A stretch of DNA of 64,000 bases from Carnegiea gigantea (GCA_029747015.1 JAKOGI010000051.1:1051501-1115500), one strand, 5' to 3'; numbered from the stretch's first letter, positions 47,746 through 60,083 are shown. Notes: generated from the sequence alone by a model not told the origin. Translations and numbers: made by a program.

Positions 47746-48862
47746 GGTATATGAGATTTTAGGGTTAGGGTTTCTGATATCGGATAATCAGGCAGTGGAA
47801 TCGACGAATTGATGAGAGAGAAAGGGGCACAAGAAGAACGGAGAACAGCTAATTTGGTGATGATTTTGGTAAAGAAATCAAATCAGAAATTAAGAATTAA
47901 GAATTAAGAAAACTGAAAAAGAATTCCTTTTCTTTTTCGTTTCTTTTTCAAAAGCTGACGATGAATTTTTTCGGGACAAAAAATTGTTTTAAAAAAAAAA
48001 AAAAGAAACCTGCAAATTGAAAGTGGAGATTATTTATACATAGGCTGGCAATGCATAGAGGATGGACAGTTGAATGATGTTCAGCATTTGGGCTGGAAGT
48101 AGGGCTCGCAAACCGCAGAATTGTCCTAGTGGGCCCCCTTGCCTTGTGAGCTGGGACTCCAAAGGCAAGGCAGGGCATTCTCGACTGGTGATCCAAATTT
48201 CGAATTACACCTTAGATCAACGAATAAAATATTTATTTTGAACCTACTTCATGACTCGTATTTCCTTTGACCAAAGGGAAGAAATAACCTACAATTGGAG
48301 CCAGAAAAAGAAAAAAATGGGAAAAGTTTGATCAAGAGTTGGATATTTGTCTTGATCCAATTCGTAATCCTCCCACTTTGGTACGTGCATTGTGGGAGCA
48401 CGATCCAAACAATATCGGATTGGAGGCCCTACTTGTGGATCACAATCTTTAGTTTGTAGTCCGCTCTATAGTATGCAGGTCCTTATGTGCTTTCTGATAG
48501 CATATGTTTATACGCACTATATTATTTTTGAAATACTTGCTCCCAAGATGATCAAAACCATTTGAACAGAAAAAAAGACTATTAAGTAATGCTTGTAAGG
48601 ACTGTATCAAGCTGCCCCGAAAGGAGAAGAGTAAGAACCGTCAAACCTTCCGAATGATCAAAACCATTTGAAAAAAAAAAGTCGATTAAGTAATTCAATC
48701 TTCACGAGTATAACTATTATTTATGTTGAGATATGTATGCGGTCAAGAAAATTCAGTAAAGACAGAGCTCTTTTATTGGAAGTGGTTGCCACTGACCAGC
48801 ATAAAGACATGAAATAGGAGGACATTTACATTTTCATTTATACTTATCAACAACATTTCCAT
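47746..48862. other. Intergenic between reticulon and ankyrin genes
   Basis: Promoter side of the reticulon gene. It contains a local 43-bp duplication (gatcaaaaccatttgaa...attaagtaat at about 48549-48591 and 48656-48697). No gene recognised. Confidence 0.5.
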
Positions 48863-51585
48863 TCACATTTGAGCACTCTCCTTGTTATGCTCCTTGATCC
48901 AAGCAACAAATCTGCTTATAGCAAAGGGGTAGAACGTGTAGATAATCAGGACAAATGCCAAACTACAAATGACAATAAAGGAGCCGAAATCAGGAGCCAT
49001 AGCTAAGAGCGCGAGCAAGTAAGAGATGACCAACATAATCATCGACGTAGGAAACAGATATTGAATGGCTCCAGGGATGCTACATGCGCGAGCAATGATC
49101 AAGTAAACCGCACATAAAAACCCAGCGGTATTGAAACCCATGAACGCGTAAAAAACAGCACTTGGGCATTGTTTGCTCACCGATTCTCCCAAATCGATTG
49201 ATGGTTTCTTGCTTAACTTCTGCGGGATACAAGTGATGTCGAGCTTCATGTTGTCTTTCCACACCGTGTTTGGAGGATTTAGCGCCGCATTGTAAGTCAC
49301 ACCGGCCACTAATGATGCTAGAACAGGAATCATCTCTTTGGCTATGCCGCGAATTGTTGTTGTTTCTGAAGAACTTTCTTTGTTTTGCTGAGAAGGTGGT
49401 TCATTTTGTTGTTCTTCTTTTTGGTCTAATCTGAGGGGCGAGAATGGAGCAGCTGTGATGTTCTCATACTTGGTTTCGTTTCCGAGCTCTGAAACATCTA
49501 TGGAGAGACTCATGGTGCCTTTGTGCTGCTTTCTTTCTTCCGTGATGTATTCTGGTTGATGTGTGATCTGATCCTGTTTTATGAGGCCTTGGCTCCTCAG
49601 CACGTTCAGTACCTGCCATACACATCAGTAACCAGCCCATACAAGTCGTACTTAACTATTCCTTTGTCTACTTGATTCTTTAAAACTAAGCTTTATAAGA
49701 AAGTACAAGAGCAAGAAAATGGGCTCAAACTTGATCGATCCCACGTCACTTTTTTATTTTCGATGATTGGTAAAACCTATAAAAAAGAAGGAAAAAAATG
49801 GAATGCATATAGTGCAAATAAGCGTACCGGAGTCCAGAACACACCGTACCTAAAATTAAAACTGCAATTATACACATCCAAACTTAGATGACAAACAAGC
49901 ACATAATGAACATAACTCAAAACACCAATTCCCCTACAAAATAACTTAGAAACTCTAGTATAGCTCCCAACAAAGTTGACTCCAAGAAGCAAGCCAAAAT
50001 ATTCAATCGGCAGTGACCTTAAGCTTTGCAAAAAATCTTGGTGGATCATCTTCATTGGTGCCTATCCAACATAGTTTTTGTCTTTTAAACTCAGTTTATA
50101 TCAACTCAATATCAATTGAACCTTTAGATATTAAAATAGGTAAAAAAAAAATGTTATCGGTTGGGCAATTGTTTTCAGAATGTTTTCACATGAATACTAT
50201 TAGCATGAACTTCTAACAGGTAGTGTCTATGACATGGATACATGTGTGAAATTTTGGTGATGATAGAGAACGAATTAAAAATACAAATTCTGCTATTTGA
50301 CCTAAATTTACACAGTAGAAATTTCAAAGCTCTTTTTTTTTTAAAAAAAATGACTATTACAATGAACTAATTGTGACTTCAACCCAAAAAAAAAAAAAAA
50401 AATAATTGTAGCTAGTTAAAAAAAAAAAAATTTGAGGTTTTAGCCAAATGATTAAGAGGTTCCAGGTACAATATGTCACAGGTTTGATTTCCCCTCTCCG
50501 ATTATATTATAATTGTATTGTACTGTCCTTTATGACTTTTCCAGACTAAAAAATAGTAAACAAGTGCATATTGGTCATGAAGATAAATTATTCATAAATT
50601 ATACCCACATGATTCATAGGAGAACCTAACACTTAATTAAAATCAATCTTTTCAACAAACAAAAGAAGAATTGTCCGTTTAAGATATTCATATTAAGTTA
50701 TGAATCAGTATTTCTGCAAGTAAAAATTATTGCAGGGACAAGGCTACCTACATCGATGTCCGTATACTGAGAATAGTTGTTGTTGTATTAAGTGAAACTA
50801 TAAATAATATGAGACCTCTGCACAATTCATAAATACTCAGACAATTATGCTCTCCAGTCCTGTAATTAACCTTTAAGCAAAAGTAATGCATCATACATGA
50901 ACTTTCAACCCTAATAGAGACGTAGTATGGCTCTTTGATGGAGACCTATCATTTTCGATGAAGTATTAAAGAAGTTGTAACCATGACTTACCTCAAGTTG
51001 TTTCATGCGCTCAGCCAATTGAAAGATAGTATTACCATGACAATCCACAGCATACAACACCTCCTCATCCTCAAACCCCAAATTCTCAATCATAATCCCA
51101 AGAGCTTCAAACTGACTATACACAACAGCCAAATGAAGGGCAGTTTCACCCTTAGCTGTGACACCCCTAACAACTTCAGGGCACTCACTCAAAAGCTCCT
51201 CAATCACCTCAACTCGGCCCTTGATCGAAGCATAATGAAGCGCGGTCAGACCCCCCTTCTCCTTCATAAGGCACAAATCAGGGCCACTCACCTCCAGAAT
51301 CTCCCTCACCATGTCGATATTCCCCATAGCAGAAGCTATATGGAGGGGGGTTAGTCCGGCCTTGTTTCGATCCCATGCAAATGAGGGCATTTTTTGTAGT
51401 ATCTCCCTGAGAAAGTAGGGTTGGTTGGTTAGGGCAGCTATGTGTGCCGGAGAATCAGGGTAGTTTGAGAGTGCAAACTTTTGTAAGAGAAGAGGGTCTT
51501 CTTCTGATAGGGCTTTTAGTTGGTCAGTGTCTCCTTGTTGTGCTGCTTTAAGCAAGCTCAAATCCATATATGTGGTGATGTCCAT
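48863..51585 (-). CDS. Ankyrin-repeat membrane protein with PGG domain (ACD6/BAD1-like)
   Basis: Plant-specific ankyrin-transmembrane protein; relatives act in defence signalling and cell death. Exons 51585-50992 and 49612-48863 (GT-AG, phase 0), 1344 bp, 447 residues. Residues about 10-185 hold four to five ankyrin repeats (AGLTPLHIASAMGN, GLTALHYASIKGR and KGETALHLAVV are clear). A polar linker follows. Four hydrophobic segments make the PGG region: about residues 300-320, 350-375, 380-405 and 410-435. In the motif that names the domain, LNPPGG is changed to LNPPNT. Met7 is an alternative start. The C-terminus is charged (KEHNKESAQM). Confidence 0.92.
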
Positions 51586-51599
51586 CTTATGTTTTGATT

Positions 51600-53100
51600 G
51601 ATGATCAAAAGTTAAGCTGAATTAAGAGAAGGAGGAGGGGTGGGAGGGAGGGATTGCAGTGAGATAACTTGAACTTATAGATAAGAAAGCAGAGAGATTA
51701 GAGAAAAACTGCCTTAGTTAATTATACACAAATTCAGAACCAAGTGGCTTTGACTTCTATTTGATCATAGTTGAAATATTATTGGCTCATAAAAAGGTAG
51801 ATCGAGTTCTCTTATCATAATTTTCTTCATTCACAAGACTTGAACTTGGAGTTTTACTTAAAGAAATAAATGTCAAAACGCTTGAATCGATCTATATTAA
51901 TACTTAATCAGTATGTTAAATATGGACTGAAGTCATCATGTGCCATTACTATATGGAGTACTAGTACTATTTGGTACTTGTAATTGGTCCCATGGTTGCA
52001 GATTTTATTGAGCAACTACGTGCAAGTGTGACAAACCCCCCCCCCCAAAAAAAAAAACCAAAAGTCAAGTCAATGCATGGCTATTAAGGTGATATATGCT
52101 AATTACGTATACTTTGACGAAACTACAGTTAATTAGTTGGTTTTCCATGACACGTACTACCTAGTAATACGTAGGTTTTTTGGCTTAAATTAATAACAGT
52201 AGACATCAATAGATTAAATTTTTATTTTTCTTGTGGAAAAAAAGGGGGGATGGGGTTCTACGTGGTTGACTAGCTGTAGGTGATATTCTTATATATGGTG
52301 TATATTATTTATTGTGATGGGGACGAATAAGTTTTATTATACTTGAGACTGAGGTCAGTTTCCCTGTGAAAGAAGAAGACTTGGAATTAGTCTTTATTAA
52401 AATAAATAAATAAATAAAGTATCCCCGCTCTTGAGGTCTGCATGCAAATGCATGCAACGTACGCTTTGAAAGATAAAGCTTAACTACCATAGATTGACTT
52501 CTGAAGCATTCCTATGCAATTTGTTTTTTGTGCCAAAAAAAAGGGGAAAAAAAAGGAGAAGAAGAATATGTATATCTTACTTGTTACTAGCTTAAAAGAG
52601 AGGGCGGCAAGTTCCTATTAAGGGTAATTTTATAATATAAGGGTATTTCACTTATTTTAAGTTTCCTATAAACTAATTCATCCAAACTTATTCGCACGCG
52701 AGCTCTCTCCCTAGTGAACTTAAATATATGTACATTGTATTTGACCAGAAAAAAATGTGCGATACAGAAAAAGGTACCAGACCATATCTAAGACCTAATA
52801 TAGTTCACGTGCCTCAATCTTTAGCACTAAATAAAGATTATGTTAGTATTTATGCAATTGTGTTAGATTGTTATTCGTCCAACCATCAAAGACTTTATTA
52901 GAACATATGGTACTAAATAATCCCAAGACTTATTAGCAACCGGCATCATCGAATTGAATTGAGGAGTTAAGAGCTATCGAACTTTGGGTTGTGACTATGC
53001 TGATCATATGTCAATTATCAACACCCTGAAATCTGAATCCTTTTGTTTTTCTTGAATGATTTGTTCATGGTCCAATCAATCACAATTCACAAGTGAAGGT
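51600..53100. other. AT-rich intergenic DNA
   Basis: No gene. It contains a repeat shared with 57.9 kb (separate entry), a C11A11 tract at 52036-52057 and short AT-rich runs. Confidence 0.5.
51797..51905 (+). repeat. Dispersed repeat, copy 1
   Basis: The block gtagat..gttctc..atcataattttcttcattcacaagacttgaac..cttgaatcgatctatatta is matched at 57910-58018 in the same orientation with scattered substitutions. Element class unknown. Confidence 0.6.
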
Positions 53101-53126
53101 GGATTACTTGCTTCCACAGTTGCACT

Positions 53127-53129
<3 letters not shown>

Positions 53130-53207
<78 letters not shown>
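53130..53207. repeat. (TA)n microsatellite
   Basis: Two runs of TA dinucleotides separated by a single break (aatat) near 53170. Translations through it (Tyr-Ile repeats) are not genes. Confidence 0.95.
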
Positions 53208-53211
<4 letters not shown>

Positions 53212-53789
53212 GTTGGATACAAACAATGTATGAATGACATGTGGCATCCTACATGGCACAAAATGATGACTTGGCAATTTGCAATTGGTGCATATTAGTT
53301 GAGGCATATTAATCAACATCAATGCTATTAATTAGAATTTATTATATGTTATCAACTTAGTTATTCATTGCATGGTTTTACACTCCTAACTTATTTTATT
53401 TTTTTAGTAAGTCCTCATATGATTAACTTGGTGTGCAATAATTAATTTTTTTGTATTTCAAATTGATTCATTTTATTTTTCAATATTAAAAGAATACAAT
53501 TAGATAAAAGAATCAAATTTTACCTTAATTTTAATTGTTACTACTTATTATTTTTTAAAATCTAGATCTTGAGGTCATTGTAAATGAGTCATAGCATATT
53601 TCCATGTAACAATTTAATTGTATAGGGCAATTTATGAATGATATATAGGACAACATGTACAAAGATTGTTTTAGATTGTTTGGCTATATCAATATCATCT
53701 AGGGCTGATTTTCGAATATCTTACGTAGAGCAATCTATAAGATTGTAATATAATTTTTATGAAATTAAGTTAAATTAAAATATATTCTA

Positions 53790-54055
53790 TTTAACTCCTA
53801 AAAAATATCTATCACAAATTAATTATGCTATGACGTGTTTGATAATCATAAAAAATAGTAAATGACAAATCATTATCATATGAAAACAAAAGTAATTTAG
53901 AGTGATTTTAAAGGAGAACATAAAGCAAACAATAATTATGCTATTATAAAATTATTAATCCACTTTTTAAAAAAATATTTTTATTAATTATTTATACTAA
54001 TATTATTAAAACAAAAATTAACTAACATCCTTGCATTGCAAGGGTATAACACTAG
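53790..54055 (+). mobile_element. Helitron 3' end, intact
   Basis: Perfect 6-bp stem CCTTGC-ATT-GCAAGG at 54029-54043, then CTAG at 54052-54055 followed by T: the diagnostic Helitron 3' end. Upstream 240 bp is homologous, inverted, to 29091-29340. No Rep/helicase ORF in the window, so non-autonomous or truncated. Confidence 0.75.
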
Positions 54056-54329
54056 TTTAATTACAAAGACGGGCTCTCCCCTTTGCCAGAATATGTGAAG
54101 GCCCAACCTCCCAGGCCCTGGGATATCTCATTGACCACATGGCGTGCCTTACCTACCTCTCCCGCGGGCGTTAGACTTGTCAGCCGATAAGATTCATGAA
54201 CGTTACTCTTCAAACTATGGTTCAAGTTCCCGCTATACTCCCAGTAGTGGCGGAACTGCTAAGGGGTAAGGGGGTCAATTGACCTTAGCGTTTTGAGGGG
54301 AAAAAATAAATATGAAATATTCTGATAGA

Positions 54330-54335
<6 letters not shown>

Positions 54336-54382
<47 letters not shown>
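54336..54382. repeat. (TA)n microsatellite
   Basis: Uninterrupted AT dinucleotide run of about 23 units, inside a possible short transposon (about 54244-54685) whose ends, GTGGCGGAACT and GACTCCGCCCGT, are roughly complementary. Confidence 0.9.
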
Positions 54383-54386
<4 letters not shown>

Positions 54387-55180
54387 TTAGTTCTTAGATA
54401 CTTCATAAAGGAGTGCATAGTAGATTGATTGGTCGCCTATTGTTTCGTGTGGAAGGCTGTGGGTTTGACTTCTTGTGCTACTTTCTATGCAATTTTTTTT
54501 TGAATCTTTTAAAAATTCTGTCGAACAGCGCTATTATACTTTACTTTCAAAATATAAGATCTCGTCGAGGACAACTTTCTTGAATGTATTAGATACGCAC
54601 TTCATTTTTAGAACTATTAACTTTATGTTATGTGTATTAATAATCTCTCCCTCCCTTGCTCTAAATGTTGACTCCGCCCGTAAATTTTCTAATCGATCGA
54701 GAGTGAGATTTACCTATTTATATCCTTCTGAACGGGTAGTGGTCCGTTTGTCATGTAAAATTTAATAGACGCTCAACGAAGGGCTTCTGACTTCACCCTT
54801 TTTTGTCAATATGAAAGAACAGCCCTAATCATAGAAATGATAAAGTCGCATTATTTTGGGCTTAAACTTAAATGTGTATGCCTTGAGAAAGGTAAGGCAG
54901 AATAGTACGTATTCGTGAAATAATTTTGTCGGAACCTACAAATTTCAAATTGAAATATAATATGAAATCCACAAATTTGTTGAAAAAGTGGCCTGAAACT
55001 ATATAACATAATTCAACAATAAATAAACATGGCACTCATACAGATCATCGCACTCATGCAAATATGCAATACAGTCCATTACCCTGACCTAGCCTCATTG
55101 AAAACTGCACGTTTGAATTTTGATCCATGACAATCAAGTTGATTTTTGATTCGTGGTGAATTTCGAGATTACCCTTTTAA

Positions 55181-55557
55181 CAGCAGTAGCAGCATATGAC
55201 ACGCGAGACAAGGGGTTGGGTTCACATATCATTCAATCTAGAATTTCACAATTCCAGCCGCAGTTATTCACGTGGGAAACGCGGGGAATGCCATATCGTT
55301 CCCCCTCCTATTTCAATTTTTTGATCCTTTTCTGATTTTTAAATTTGTTTTTCTTTTTTTAAATAAAAAATATTATTTAAGTAATTTTAAAAAAGTTGTA
55401 TGTTATAAGGTGGGTCCATAAAAAATATTTAATTTATTTGTCCTGAAATGAGTTCCATTGGTTGAGAAAATAAAAGAATGCAAGTTCTAGAATTGTGAAA
55501 TTTTTCACTGACATGACATATCAGAGTTCTACAAAGTGAAACTCTGGCTGGGAATAC
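55181..55557 (-). mobile_element. Harbinger/Tourist-like MITE, copy 1
   Basis: 377 bp flanked by TTAA on both sides (55177-55180 and 55558-55561). On the minus strand it begins AGTATTCCCAGCCAGAGTTTC, close to the start of copy 3, and has the same plan: AT-rich centre and a GC-rich block near the far end. Non-coding. Confidence 0.7.
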
Positions 55558-55890
55558 TTAAAAGAGGTTAAAGCACCTAATCTTTTTATTCCGAGTTCCT
55601 AAGCAATCACGTATTCTATCCTCTTAAACTCCTGTGCAAAGGTTTTTTTTTTCCCCCCCCCCTGGAATTTGAAGACGAAAAAGCTTGGAGTAAGGAGTAA
55701 GTGCTTATGGTTTTTGCCCGAATAAAGAATTAAATTTTCGCTGTTAATTTATCTATTTTAAACTCGTTGAAATGGTCGCGATATGGATTGATGATGTCAC
55801 TGTTAATCAAATGGTCGGGAGGAATTTATCAATATTGTAGCGTCACTCATAGGTAGTAGTTCATTGAAACATAAACTATGTAAGAGATAA

Positions 55891-56250
55891 GAACATTTCT
55901 AATCTGAAACTCAGGCCTGCCACATCATCAAAAGTTTCACATTTTTGAAACTTATATTCAATCACTTTTCAAACCAATAGAACTACAAGTTAAATTATAT
56001 AATAAAATATTTTGTATGGACCCACCTTATAACACAATTTTTTTAACTATCTAAATAATATTTTTTATTAGAAAAGGAAAATAAATAAAAAATCAAAAAG
56101 CACAAAAAAAGATGGAATAAGGGGAGGAACGCCCTGGCGTGTTGCCCCGGGTGTCCCCCCGCATGTCATTGGGCTGGAACTTTAAAGTTTCACTTTATGT
56201 AGAACTTGAGCCCCACCCACTGAAACGCATGCTTGTGTGTGGGAGTGCTC
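55891..56250 (+). mobile_element. Harbinger/Tourist-like MITE, copy 2
   Basis: 360 bp, target duplication TAA (55888-55890 and 56251-56253), inverted ends GAACATTTCT / GAGCACTCCC. The interior 'ggacccaccttataacacaa' is shared with copies 1 and 3. Confidence 0.75.
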
Positions 56251-56898
56251 TAAGTCAACTGGCACGACAAATTTACATAGTGCGGCCAGATTCTATATTA
56301 AAAGGAGTTTTGAACTATAACAAATCCTTTGGGGGTCATAGTATTCAAAATCAGCTCAATTTCATCCAATTTATAACATCATATTACCAAAGATAACTTG
56401 AATGCGAAAAGAAGAGGAGGTCATGACTACTTACCGCTGGTAGCTCATTTGATGCTTCGCCCACGTTCACTTCAGTAATGCGATTGAATATAATGAGAGT
56501 TGGGAAACCCTGACCCGACACGATAACCGACCTAAACCTAATCCGAAGTTATTAAAAGAAATATGATTTTGACATGAATTGAACCGACTTTAATCCGAAG
56601 TCGACACGATTTGACCGTTTAGCATAAAAACATGTTATTTTTCAATTTTAAGCAAATCTAAACTATCTTCAAGACTGACACGAAACTGACCCGTTTATTA
56701 TATAGTTCGATTCGAACCGATCTATTACCCAAATGTAAATTTAATGCCTTACATATAGATCAAAGAAGATAATCAAATCATAAATTAATTATACACGAAG
56801 ACCAATTCTATCTTATTTCCTTCTCTGAATACTATAATCCGATAGCACCTCTTAAAAAGGGCCTAATAGATTTAAACATTTAATACGTTACATTCTTA

Positions 56899-57245
56899 GG
56901 GCATTCTCAGCCAGAGTTTCATGACCTGCCACGTTAGCAAAAGTTTCAGATTTTTAGAACTTGCATTCCATCACTTCTCCAACCCATGGAACTCCAATTT
57001 GAATAACCCAATAAAAAATTTACCATAGACCTACTTCATAACACACAACTTATTTTTTTAATCATATAAAAATCATTTATTACCTCAAAAAAAAAGAAAA
57101 AACAAAAAAATAATAAAAAAAGCAAAGAACCGCTCACGGGGAGGCACAGCTGACCGAGGTGCCATGCGTGCCCCTACCCGCGTGTCACGGGCTGGCGCCT
57201 TCACGTGTCCACGCGGCCCCACACCCTGACACACGAGGCATGGCC
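56899..57245 (+). mobile_element. Harbinger/Tourist-like MITE, copy 3
   Basis: 347 bp, TTA on both sides (56896-56898 and 57246-57248), inverted ends GGGCATTCTC / GGCCATGCCTC. Interior homologous to copies 1 and 2, with a GC-rich block at about 57130-57225. Confidence 0.75.
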
Positions 57246-57248
57246 TTA

Positions 57249-58880
57249 GAGTAAATGGGAAGACGTGAGAATGAGATAGTGTGTGTTTAAGTCACGTGAT
57301 GGGGGTGATATCTCAACTGCCAGAGACAAGAACAGCTACAAGCAAAGTTGAAAATGCGACTCTTTCCATTGTGAATGCGCAAGATAAGGGGTTTGACAAA
57401 GCAGTTTGAGAGGTATCTATCAATTGGTTGGCATGCATGATCAAATTATTATCTTTGACGACTGTGGATCCATGAATACAAACCCCTTCTTCCAAAAGTT
57501 TACACCTACCTTTGATATTGATGTGAGATGGAACTTGGAAGCTTGGGATCGATCTAAGTTTGCATTTTTCTTATATGACTATGATATGATTTTTATGAGA
57601 TTACTTCTATCTATGGACATCATGTTTTTGTCGGTTTTATCCAAATATAATAGTCATCAATCCGATAAGGATGGTGTACCATAACTGACTTGACTAAATG
57701 ACGATAGCAGTGACGACATTCATTAGTGTTGGTCCCATTTGGATGGGCTATATCTAACGAAATTAAAACATTAACTGTTATTTATTTGACATCTTTTGAA
57801 GGCCGGGGGGTTAGGTATTAGTAAAGTAGACCTAGCTACTTGGTATTATCTTTTTATCTTAAATCTTCTATTTCAGTGGAATCAAGCTATTATTGGTCCA
57901 ATAAGGGGTAGAACTCTCCCATGATAGATTTTCTTCATTCATAAGACTCGAACCCGATACCATGCTTAAAGGAAACAACTGTAAAATCACTTGAACTAAT
58001 CTATATTAGTTACTGAGTATTATCTTTGCATAGGGACATCTTAATAGGTGAAAGTATAATAGAGAAGGAACGGTCATAATGGAGTACAAGGAATATGAAA
58101 CTCTATATATATGCTTGGTGCTTAAAAGAAGAAGAAGATGAAATCAATTTTAGTAAAGAAGTTCAGATTAATGGTTAAAAGTTTCAAAAATAAATACGAT
58201 TTTATAATTTGACACATAGGTATTAGACGAATGAGTGAATGATCAAATGAGAAAGAAAACCCATCTTCCATACTTAGGAAGATAGATTCAAATTTTAATA
58301 TGGACCTGCAAAATTTGCTCCTATTATAATCTATCCCCCTCTTCCATGCCTTCATTTATTGACATCATTCACATGAGACGTACGTTTCTAATATTTGAAT
58401 ATCTCACGGCACACACATGCAGTCAAATATGTTCCTACATAAATATCATTTAAACAAGGATGATGATAAATATCTGAACACCCACAAACACACAAGTTTT
58501 AATATATTCCTAAATTAATCATCAACCTAATATCGAGATTTTCAAATTTAATCTTTAAAATTTTTTGATGGAAAAAATAGACTAGTAGATTCTAACAAAC
58601 CCGTTGACAAAATGGGCCCAAAAAATAATTGAATTGGGAGGTCATTAATTATGATCCCAACCCTACTACCAATTCTGCACATGAACTTTTTAATCCACCT
58701 TTAATCAGGTTCATTTGAATGCCCAGCAACCCCAAACCCCTAACAAAATAATTAAAGCTAGTCAAAATCATTAAAATTAATTGCTCACATCTTTTGGTCT
58801 GTGGTTATCATTTAAGAAATCTGCCACTAGCTACTCTGAATTCAATCTTGTTGTTTAAATCGGATTCTTTTTTTTTTTTT
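57249..58880. other. AT-rich intergenic DNA
   Basis: No gene recognised. A 92-residue open frame at 57406-57684 resembles nothing known. Holds the second copy of the repeat first seen at 51.8 kb (57910-58018). Confidence 0.45.
57910..58018 (+). repeat. Dispersed repeat, copy 2
   Basis: Matches 51797-51905 in the same orientation (attttcttcattcataagactcgaac ... cttgaactaatctatatta, with scattered differences). Confidence 0.6.
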
Positions 58881-58889
58881 GGGTAATAG

Positions 58890-59722
58890 TGTAATGCCCC
58901 GACCCCTCTCCGGGTCGCAAGCAGTTATCAAGAACAACTCAAATGATCGTCGACTGGCCCCATAAATCACCACAAGTCTTTCCGACATGCTTCATCCTCG
59001 TTCACACGCTACCTAGGAGGCTTCCTAGGAGGTCACCTATCCTACGATTACTTCATAGCAAGCACGCTTAACTGTGGAGTTCTTAAGAGTGGGCTTCCCG
59101 GAAAAAAAAGGTGCATCTTTGGTGAAATAAGTAGTCACTTTGATCCTTTTACGCAACACTCGAGGTGTTACAATCACCCCCACTTGAAGCGCACAACGTC
59201 CTTGTTGTGCCTTACTAACCGACCGACTTATGAGTCATCTTGACCGGCGGTCCACACCAAGTATCTTTCCCCCGCTAGGTGAGTGCCCATGGGCTCTCCA
59301 TCCACTGGCGCAGCTCACGGTCGCGGGTCGGCTCTGATACCATCTGTAATGCCCCGACCCCTCTCGGTCGCGGGTCTTGTCAATAACGGCTCAAAGGATC
59401 GTCGACTAAGTCCACAAATCACCAAAAGTTTTTTCGGTGTGCTTCATCCTCGCTCGCACGCTGCCTGAGAAACTTCTGAGTAGGTCACTCATCCCAAGAG
59501 TGCTTCCCAACAAGCACGCTTACTTGTGGCGTTCTTAAGAGTGGACTTCTCAAAAAGAGAGGTGCACCTTAGGATGGGTAACTTCCTGAGAAATTTATCA
59601 AGCAGCGTGTGAGCAACGACGAAGCACGTCGGAAAGACTTGTGGAGATTTGTGGGACTAGTCGATGATCCTTGAAGCAGTTCCTGGTAACTTTCTCAGCC
59701 CATGAGGGGGCCGAGCGTTACA
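58890..59722 (-). mobile_element. Cassandra-type TRIM with 5S rRNA-like LTRs
   Basis: On the minus strand: 5' LTR 59722-59345, two-base gap, PBS 59342-59331 (TGGTATCAGAGC, exact tRNA-Met type), 172-bp interior, PPT 59184-59173 (AGTGGGGGTGAT), 3' LTR 59172-58890. Both LTRs run TGTAAC...TTACA and contain a 5S rRNA-like internal promoter region (about 59021-59090 and 59474-59544; 'TTAAGCGTGCTTG' and 'GGATAGGTGACC' in the 3' LTR), the hallmark of Cassandra. No ORF, as expected. The 5' LTR is longer (378 against 283 bp) because its outer part is an inverted copy of its inner end. Confidence 0.88.
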
Positions 59723-59737
59723 ACCAGAAATATTTTA

Positions 59738-60083
59738 GACCATTTCCAATGGCGAGTTCTTTTTTTGACATGCCAATGAGAGCCAACTTCTGCCGCATCA
59801 ACTTGTGAGCCAATTTTTCAGCTCACAATTCCCCCTTTGTACAATGCAAGGTTCACAACTTTGATTCGCCAAATGAATTAATGCTCATAAACCCATTATA
59901 CAACACACAACTTCTTTTTTAAAAAACAAAAAAAAGGAAAAATCAATAAACATTTTAAAAAAATTTTTAAAAAGAGCGAAAAAAAGGTGTGCCAGCTCGG
60001 GGCCAATCTCGTGAGCCGCTCGACCGTGGCGCTAATCGCTCGACATGACTCCAAGGTGAGCGAGCCTTCTGCTGAGATGGCTC
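59738..60083 (+). mobile_element. Harbinger/Tourist-like MITE, copy 4
   Basis: 346 bp, left TTA (59735-59737), right TTC (one change), inverted ends GACCATTTCC / GAGCCATCTC. Interior has 'aacccattatacaacacacaactt' like copy 3 and a GC-rich block at about 59990-60060. Lies 15 bp from the Cassandra TRIM. Confidence 0.65.

Noticed and set aside
53056..53298. Open frames made of Tyr-Ile repeats on both strands
   Set aside because: They are translations of a TA microsatellite.
57406..57684. 92-codon plus-strand open frame
   Set aside because: No resemblance to a known protein, no splice context, in repeat-rich AT DNA.
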